Shown here: positions 59,802-64,000 of the stretch, piece after piece
Layout of the letters: each line of letters opens with the position of its first letter
Numbering within the stretch: the stretch's first letter is position 1
NCBI RefSeq assembly: GCF_001746295.1
Contig: NZ_MJAH01000007.1
Span: forward strand, 334,792 to 398,791
From: Streptomyces sp. LUP47B
Lineage (GTDB): Bacteria > Actinomycetota > Actinomycetes > Streptomycetales > Streptomycetaceae
Direction of reading: 5' to 3'
DNA: 64,000 bases
Notes under the pieces: generated by a model
The model's input: the letters and a program-made list of their open reading frames with translations, nothing else
Told to the model about the DNA's origin: nothing
Databases searched by the model: none
Made by a program: the position numbers and the translations under genes

Positions 59802-60791
59802 ATGCTTGTTCTGGGCCGCTCGCAGGTCGAGGCCCTGCTCGACGTAGACTCGCTGATCGATGCCCTGGCCCTGGCGATGGCAGACCTCAGTGCCGGCCGC
59901 GCGTCGGTACCCGATCGCGTCGCTGCCCTGGTACCGGAACACGACGGATTCCTGGCGGCCATGCCGGGCTTCCTGCCGTCGGCAGGGGTGCTCATGACCA
60001 AACTGGTGTCACTCTTCCCGCACAACGACGGAACACGGTTGCCCACACATCAGGCGCTGATCGTGGCGTTCGATCCGGACACCGGCGAGCCCACTGCGCT
60101 GCTGGACGGTACGGCCATCACCGCAGCGCGGACCGGCGCCTGCTCCGCGTTGTCCGCGCGACTGCTGGCCCGCGAGGACGCGACAGTGCTGGCAGTGCTC
60201 GGCACCGGCGTGCAGGCCAGGTCCCACGCCCACGCGATCTGTCGGGTCCGCCCGATCCGGCAGATCCGCATCGCCGGCCGGAACCCGGCGAAAGCAGCTG
60301 CCCTGGCCGCGGAACTCTCAGCCGTACTGGAGGGCGAAGTCCAGGCCGTGTCCAGCTACGCCGAGGCGCTCGACGGTGCGGACATCGCCGCCGCGACGAC
60401 GCACGCCGTAGAACCGGTGATCCGCCGTTCCTGGCTGACACCCGGGGTGCACATCACGTCCGTGGGCTACAACCCGGCAGGCCGCGAGATCGACGACGCC
60501 ACGGTCATCGAGGCGCTCGTGTGCGTCGAATCGCGCCAAGCCGCGCTTGCCCCGCTTCCTGCGGGCAGCAATGACCTGCTCATGCCCATCCGCGATGGCC
60601 TGATCACCGCCGATCACGTGCACGCCGAACTGGGCGAACTCATCGCCGGCAGCAGGCAGGGGCGCACCACGCCGGACCAGATCACCCTCTACAAATCTGT
60701 CGGCGTGGCAGCGCAGGACGCCGCGGCCACGGCCCTGGTCGTCGCCGCCGCCCGCGAGCAGTCAGTCGGTGAGGAGATCACGCTGCGGTGA
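59802..60791 (+). CDS. Ornithine cyclodeaminase/mu-crystallin family protein
   Basis: This 329-residue protein has the family pattern: LPTHQALIVAFDPDTGEPTA, LLDGTAITAARTGACSALSA, the NAD(P) motif LAVLGTGVQARSHAHAICRV, ADIAAATTHAVEPVI and LTPGVHITSVGYNPAGREID. Family members are NAD-dependent cyclodeaminases, ketimine reductases or amino-acid dehydrogenases; the exact reaction cannot be told here. AGGAGG lies nine bases before ATG 59802. It is isolated, so an amino-acid pathway role cannot be inferred from context. Confidence 0.92.
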   Translation: MLVLGRSQVEALLDVDSLIDALALAMADLSAGRASVPDRVAALVPEHDGFLAAMPGFLPSAGVLMTKLVSLFPHNDGTRLPTHQALIVAFDPDTGEPTALLDGTAITAARTGACSALSARLLAREDATVLAVLGTGVQARSHAHAICRVRPIRQIRIAGRNPAKAAALAAELSAVLEGEVQAVSSYAEALDGADIAAATTHAVEPVIRRSWLTPGVHITSVGYNPAGREIDDATVIEALVCVESRQAALAPLPAGSNDLLMPIRDGLITADHVHAELGELIAGSRQGRTTPDQITLYKSVGVAAQDAAATALVVAAAREQSVGEEITLR

Positions 60792-61079
60792 TGCCCCTGC
60801 ATTCGCCCGTAGACGGTTGACCACATCGCAGCGCCGAGGGTGGCCGTGACAAGCGACGACCTACAGGCCCACAGCAAGCACAGTGGCTACCCGCCGGGCC
60901 GAGGCACGCACCGCAGGCACCGTGACCGTCCCGCAGGCCCACGCGCCTCCGAACGGATACCGGTCTCCCGGAACACCCACCACGCGCCCGCGAACACGCA
61001 GCGTGAACTAACGGCCACTTGCGGGCGGCGGGTCAGCCCGGAAAGCCTGCGCGGGGCTCCGCCGCCCGTCCGCCTCTTC
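60792..61079. other. Spacer without a supported gene
   Basis: No gene, repeat or terminator could be supported in these 288 bases between convergent genes. Confidence 0.4.
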
Positions 61080-62792
61080 TCAGCTGCCGCTCCAGGGATC
61101 CGCCCTGCGCGCCAGCTTCTTCGCCCGGCGGCGTGCGTCCGGGGGGAGGCGGTGGAGGACGGTACGGGCCGCGCGGCGGATGGGCGGGACCGATGTGGTG
61201 CGCAGGTAGATGCGGTGCGGGAGCGTTGCCTGGCCCGGTGGGCGTACGGCGAGGCGGAGTTGGCCGGCCTGGCCGCCCCAGCCCGAGACAACCAGGTGGG
61301 GTGGAGTACCGACCCTGACCGAGCCGAAGCCGAGACCGGGGCCGGGGGCGGTCCCGAGGCCTGGGCCGGCACCGCGCGTCGCGGCGTCGCTCCGAGTCAC
61401 CCGCGCCCTGCGGCCCACACCGAGGAGTTGGGCGCTCACCCACACCACGTGCGTGCCCGGTTCCATCGGCCGGCCGCCGACCAGGGTGAGCGGGTCGATG
61501 GCCGTTTCACCGGTGAGTACGACGCGGTGGCGGCCACCGCCGAGTGGTTGCGTACGTGGCGTCAGGTCGGCGTCCGGGTACCACCACAGGTCCTGGGCCG
61601 TGTCGTGGACGAGAAGTTCGCCGTGGGCGTGGCCGAGGGGATGCGGGGCCTCCCAGCCCTCGGCGCCCTTGATGCCGTCCAACAGGTCGGGGTCGAGGAG
61701 CATACGGCCGTAGCGCTCGACGAGAGCGAGGGGTTCACCGCCGGCCCGGCGCATGCCGATCGTGGTGGTGACGTGGAGTTTTCCGTCGCGCCAGCGGATG
61801 TCGTCGACGGTGACCTCGGGCCTGATGCGCTGGGTGCGGCGGGAGAGTTCGACGAGGGAGTCCAGATGGCCCTCCTCCAGCAGGTGCGCCCTGAGTCGGG
61901 TGAGGGCAGGTAGGCCGTCGCGGACACCGGGCGGGTAGGCCTCGAGGGCCATACGGCGTACGACGTCGAATTGGCGCTGGAGGTCCTTGCCGGTGCGCTG
62001 GAGGACGCGGGGTTCATTCACCGGGCGAAGCAGTTCGACGCGGTAGGAGCGGCGGAGCAAGTGGTTCTGCAGGGGGCCGGGTCGGGTGTCCTGCTTGATT
62101 GCCTCGACGACCGTGCGGAGATGACCGTAGTAGTTGTCCGGGGTGGTGCCGCGGCTGCTGTTGTTGCCGCCGTCGTCGCGGCGCTTCCATACATAGCAAG
62201 GGTGGTCGGCGAGGATCGAGACCGTCTTGGCGCGCAAGTAGGCGCGGGCCATGAAGAGTTGGTCCTCCAGCCGCACCGGGCCCTCGGGGAACCTGAGGTC
62301 ATGGGCGAGCAGGAAGTCGCGGCGGAACATCTTGTGCGGGGTGAGGCTCTCCATGAGAGGTGCGTCCTCGACCGTGCAGCGCTCCACCGTGCGTTTGAAG
62401 ACGTTGCTGGGGCCCGCCATGGTGCCGATGACCTTGCCCAGGACGATGTCGGAGCCGTTGCGGGTGGCCAGTCGGTGCAGGTGTTCGAGCGCCGCCGGGG
62501 TCAACTCGTCGTCCTGGTCGACGAATTGGACGTACTCCCCGCGGGCCTCCCGGATGCCGACGTTGCGGGGTTTGCCGGGCCAGCCGGAGTTCTCCTGGTG
62601 GATCACACGCACATGCGCATGCTTGCCTGCCAACTCGTCGAGCCGCTGCGGGGAGTCGTCGGTCGAGCCGTCGTCGACATAGATGATTTCGTACGCGTCC
62701 TTCCCCAGGGTCTGATGTAAGAGTGACGGCGCACATATATCGACATATCGGCCCGCGTTGTACACAGGCACCACGATGCTGACCTTCAGCAT
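61080..62792 (-). CDS. Family 2 glycosyltransferase with C-terminal extension
   Basis: This 570-residue enzyme starts with a GT-A domain at about 1-250: VSIVVPVYNAGRYVDICAPS, EIIYVDDGSTDDSPQRLDEL, GEYVQFVDQDDELTPAALEH (D-x-D region), then FPEGPVRLEDQLFMARAYL. The C-terminal 300 residues resemble the accessory region of cell-wall polymer transferases and end in a basic tail (RRRAKKLARRADPW). It probably adds sugars to a wall glycopolymer or capsule. GGGGGAGC precedes ATG 62792. No other polysaccharide gene adjoins it. Confidence 0.9.
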   Translation of the reverse strand: MLKVSIVVPVYNAGRYVDICAPSLLHQTLGKDAYEIIYVDDGSTDDSPQRLDELAGKHAHVRVIHQENSGWPGKPRNVGIREARGEYVQFVDQDDELTPAALEHLHRLATRNGSDIVLGKVIGTMAGPSNVFKRTVERCTVEDAPLMESLTPHKMFRRDFLLAHDLRFPEGPVRLEDQLFMARAYLRAKTVSILADHPCYVWKRRDDGGNNSSRGTTPDNYYGHLRTVVEAIKQDTRPGPLQNHLLRRSYRVELLRPVNEPRVLQRTGKDLQRQFDVVRRMALEAYPPGVRDGLPALTRLRAHLLEEGHLDSLVELSRRTQRIRPEVTVDDIRWRDGKLHVTTTIGMRRAGGEPLALVERYGRMLLDPDLLDGIKGAEGWEAPHPLGHAHGELLVHDTAQDLWWYPDADLTPRTQPLGGGRHRVVLTGETAIDPLTLVGGRPMEPGTHVVWVSAQLLGVGRRARVTRSDAATRGAGPGLGTAPGPGLGFGSVRVGTPPHLVVSGWGGQAGQLRLAVRPPGQATLPHRIYLRTTSVPPIRRAARTVLHRLPPDARRRAKKLARRADPWSGS

Positions 62793-63065
62793 GAACGCTC
62801 CCCCCAGCGGAGACCATGTGTCTCCTGTTGTTCATTGGACGTTCAGACTCTGACAAAGGTTGTCCCACGCGGAGGAACGGGTGACCCTGGCCCGGACAGT
62901 CCCGTGGATCAGTTCAGTGCAGGGCGTCGCTGAGCGCTGACGTCAGGACGACCGGGCCGCGGGCCGGCGCGATCCCTGCGGCGCGCACCCACCGCCGATC
63001 ACGGCCATGCTGGAGTGGACGGAGCGCCGACGGCAGCCGGGACCGGGGTACGAGGCGGTGAGACG

Positions 63066-63524
63066 ATGACGATCGACGTGACAGTGCGGCGCGAGATCAC
63101 GCTGCCGCCCGAGCGGGTGGCCGCGTACGCCATGGACTGGCGCCACGACGCCGAGTGGACGCAGGGCATCCGTACGGCCGAGCTGACCCGGCAGGCGGAC
63201 GGCGGCGGCTTCGGGACGGGCGCCGAGGTCACCCGCACGGCGCACTTCCTCGGCCGGCGCATCGACTACGTCCTGCGTGTGGCCGCGTACGAGCCTCCGA
63301 GGCTGCTGGACATGGTTTCCGTGGCCGCTCCCATGCCGATGCACGTGACCTACTCCTTCGAGGCACACCCGCGCGGCACGCTCGCGGCCATCCGGGTCCG
63401 GGGCGGCCCCGGTGGCCTTCTGCGCCTGGCATCACCCCTGCTCGCTCGCCAGGTCCGTTCCTCCCTCACCAAGGATCTGCGCGACCTCGAGCGCAGGCTG
63501 TCCGAGCGGCAAGGAGACACCTGA
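63066..63524 (+). CDS. SRPBCC family protein (polyketide cyclase/dehydrase-like)
   Basis: This 152-residue protein has the SRPBCC layout: DVTVRREITLPPERVAAYAM, DWRHDAEWTQGIRTAELTRQ, HFLGRRIDYVLRVAAYEPPR, and a long C-terminal helix (SLTKDLRDLERRLSER). It probably binds a hydrophobic ligand; function unknown. ATG 63066 follows GAGGCGGTGAG. Its stop overlaps the start of the next gene (TGATG), so the two are translationally coupled. Confidence 0.88.
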   Translation: MTIDVTVRREITLPPERVAAYAMDWRHDAEWTQGIRTAELTRQADGGGFGTGAEVTRTAHFLGRRIDYVLRVAAYEPPRLLDMVSVAAPMPMHVTYSFEAHPRGTLAAIRVRGGPGGLLRLASPLLARQVRSSLTKDLRDLERRLSERQGDT

Positions 63525-63853
63525 TGGCGTACGACGAAGGGCTCGCCGAGCGCATCCGCCAATACCTCGCTGCGGACCCCGGCGTCACCGAGAAGCGCAT
63601 GTTCGGCGGCATCGCCTTCCTGCACGAAGGCAATATGGCCGTCGGCGTGACCGGCGACGAGCTCATGGTCCGCGTCGGTCCCGACGCCGCCGACGCGGCC
63701 CTCGCCCGGCCCGGGGCGCGGGTCTTCGACATGACCGGCCGTCCGATGCGCGGCTGGGTCGTGGTCGCCGGGTCCGCCGTGACGGAAGACGAGGCCCTGG
63801 GAGCGTGGATCGACGAGGGACGCGCCTTCGCGGCGAGCCTGCCGCCCAAGTAA
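63524..63853 (+). CDS. TfoX/Sxy N-terminal domain protein
   Basis: This 109-residue protein matches the TfoX N-terminal domain: LAERIRQYLAADPGVTEKRM, FGGIAFLHEGNMAVGVTGDE, LMVRVGPDAADAALA and MRGWVVVAGSAVTEDEALGA. In gammaproteobacteria the domain belongs to a competence regulator; in actinobacteria it stands alone, often coupled to small ligand-binding proteins as here, and has no known role. ATG 63524 overlaps the SRPBCC stop. The remaining bases to 64000 show no supported gene. Confidence 0.9.
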   Translation: MAYDEGLAERIRQYLAADPGVTEKRMFGGIAFLHEGNMAVGVTGDELMVRVGPDAADAALARPGARVFDMTGRPMRGWVVVAGSAVTEDEALGAWIDEGRAFAASLPPK

Positions 63854-64000
63854 CGGCGGGCTTCACCGCGGGCCTGCCGCCCAACCACTGGCCCCCAACC
63901 GAGGGATGTCGAACAGCGGCCAACCGCTCCAGGCGCCGCCGTGACACAGAGGTGGGACTTCGTCGGAGGCGAACCAGGGCCGGCTCGGCGGTCGCGTCCT

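Noticed and set aside
1..64000. CRISPR arrays, tRNA or rRNA genes, insertion sequences, integrases, phage or conjugation modules
   Set aside because: Reading both strands I found no repeat-spacer array, no tRNA-like cloverleaf, no transposase motif and no integrase. The GIY-YIG protein alone is not evidence of a mobile element.

Overview
The window is high-GC actinomycete chromosome, almost certainly Streptomyces. The signs are strong third-position GC bias, many GTG starts, a dense mix of TetR, ArsR, MarR, LysR, PucR and ECF regulators beside small oxidoreductases, a SAV_2177-type methyltransferase and DUF6191/DUF4333 proteins. I see no rRNA, tRNA, CRISPR array, insertion sequence or phage module. 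The many gene remnants and accessory functions fit a chromosomal arm.

Region 1 (1-24.7 kb) is a series of small stress and redox units, each with its own regulator. It holds a CHAP hydrolase end, two methyltransferases, a TetR gene with a perfect palindrome, an ArsR-SRPBCC fusion, a TetR-controlled operon (aldo/keto reductase, membrane protein, NAD-dependent epimerase), and an ArsR/SRPBCC/RibD-like operon. An ECF41 sigma factor lies beside a flavin oxidoreductase. A LysR/SDR divergent pair, a DUF4333-ABC-FtsX exporter and a polysaccharide deacetylase follow. Several spacers contain decayed genes.

Region 2 (24.7-46.4 kb) looks like a dormancy or oxygen-limitation island of the DevR/DosR (OsdR-type) kind. 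It has a two-GAF DevS-like histidine kinase, pyruvate phosphate dikinase, a hibernation-factor-like protein, two PNPOx-like proteins (one with an XRE domain), two zinc alcohol dehydrogenases, an Rv1733c-like membrane protein, three universal stress proteins, phosphoketolase, PPK2, a DoxX-like protein, a cNMP-binding protein, a DM13 protein and a flavodoxin-like protein. A box close to GGGRCCGTTCGGCCCT recurs upstream of these genes and was not noticed in region 1. The only response-regulator sequence in the window is a wreck: the start of a CBS-domain gene joined to the C-terminal end of a DevR-like LuxR regulator, which itself has an internal deletion and frameshift. The local kinase therefore has no intact local partner.

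Region 3 (46.4-54.1 kb) is a three-gene minus-strand unit: a YqiJ-like membrane protein lacking its OB-fold, a YqiK-type flotillin, and a 1640-residue AAA+ protein of the 'DNA repair ATPase' type. Four imperfect 26-bp tandem repeats precede the flotillin gene. This is the least characterised multigene system here.

Region 4 (54.3-64 kb) is ordinary accessory content: PucR regulator, GIY-YIG protein, MarR/hydrolase divergent pair, small membrane and lipoproteins, ornithine-cyclodeaminase-family enzyme, family-2 glycosyltransferase, SRPBCC and TfoX-like proteins. All family names come from reading motifs by eye; no database search was possible.
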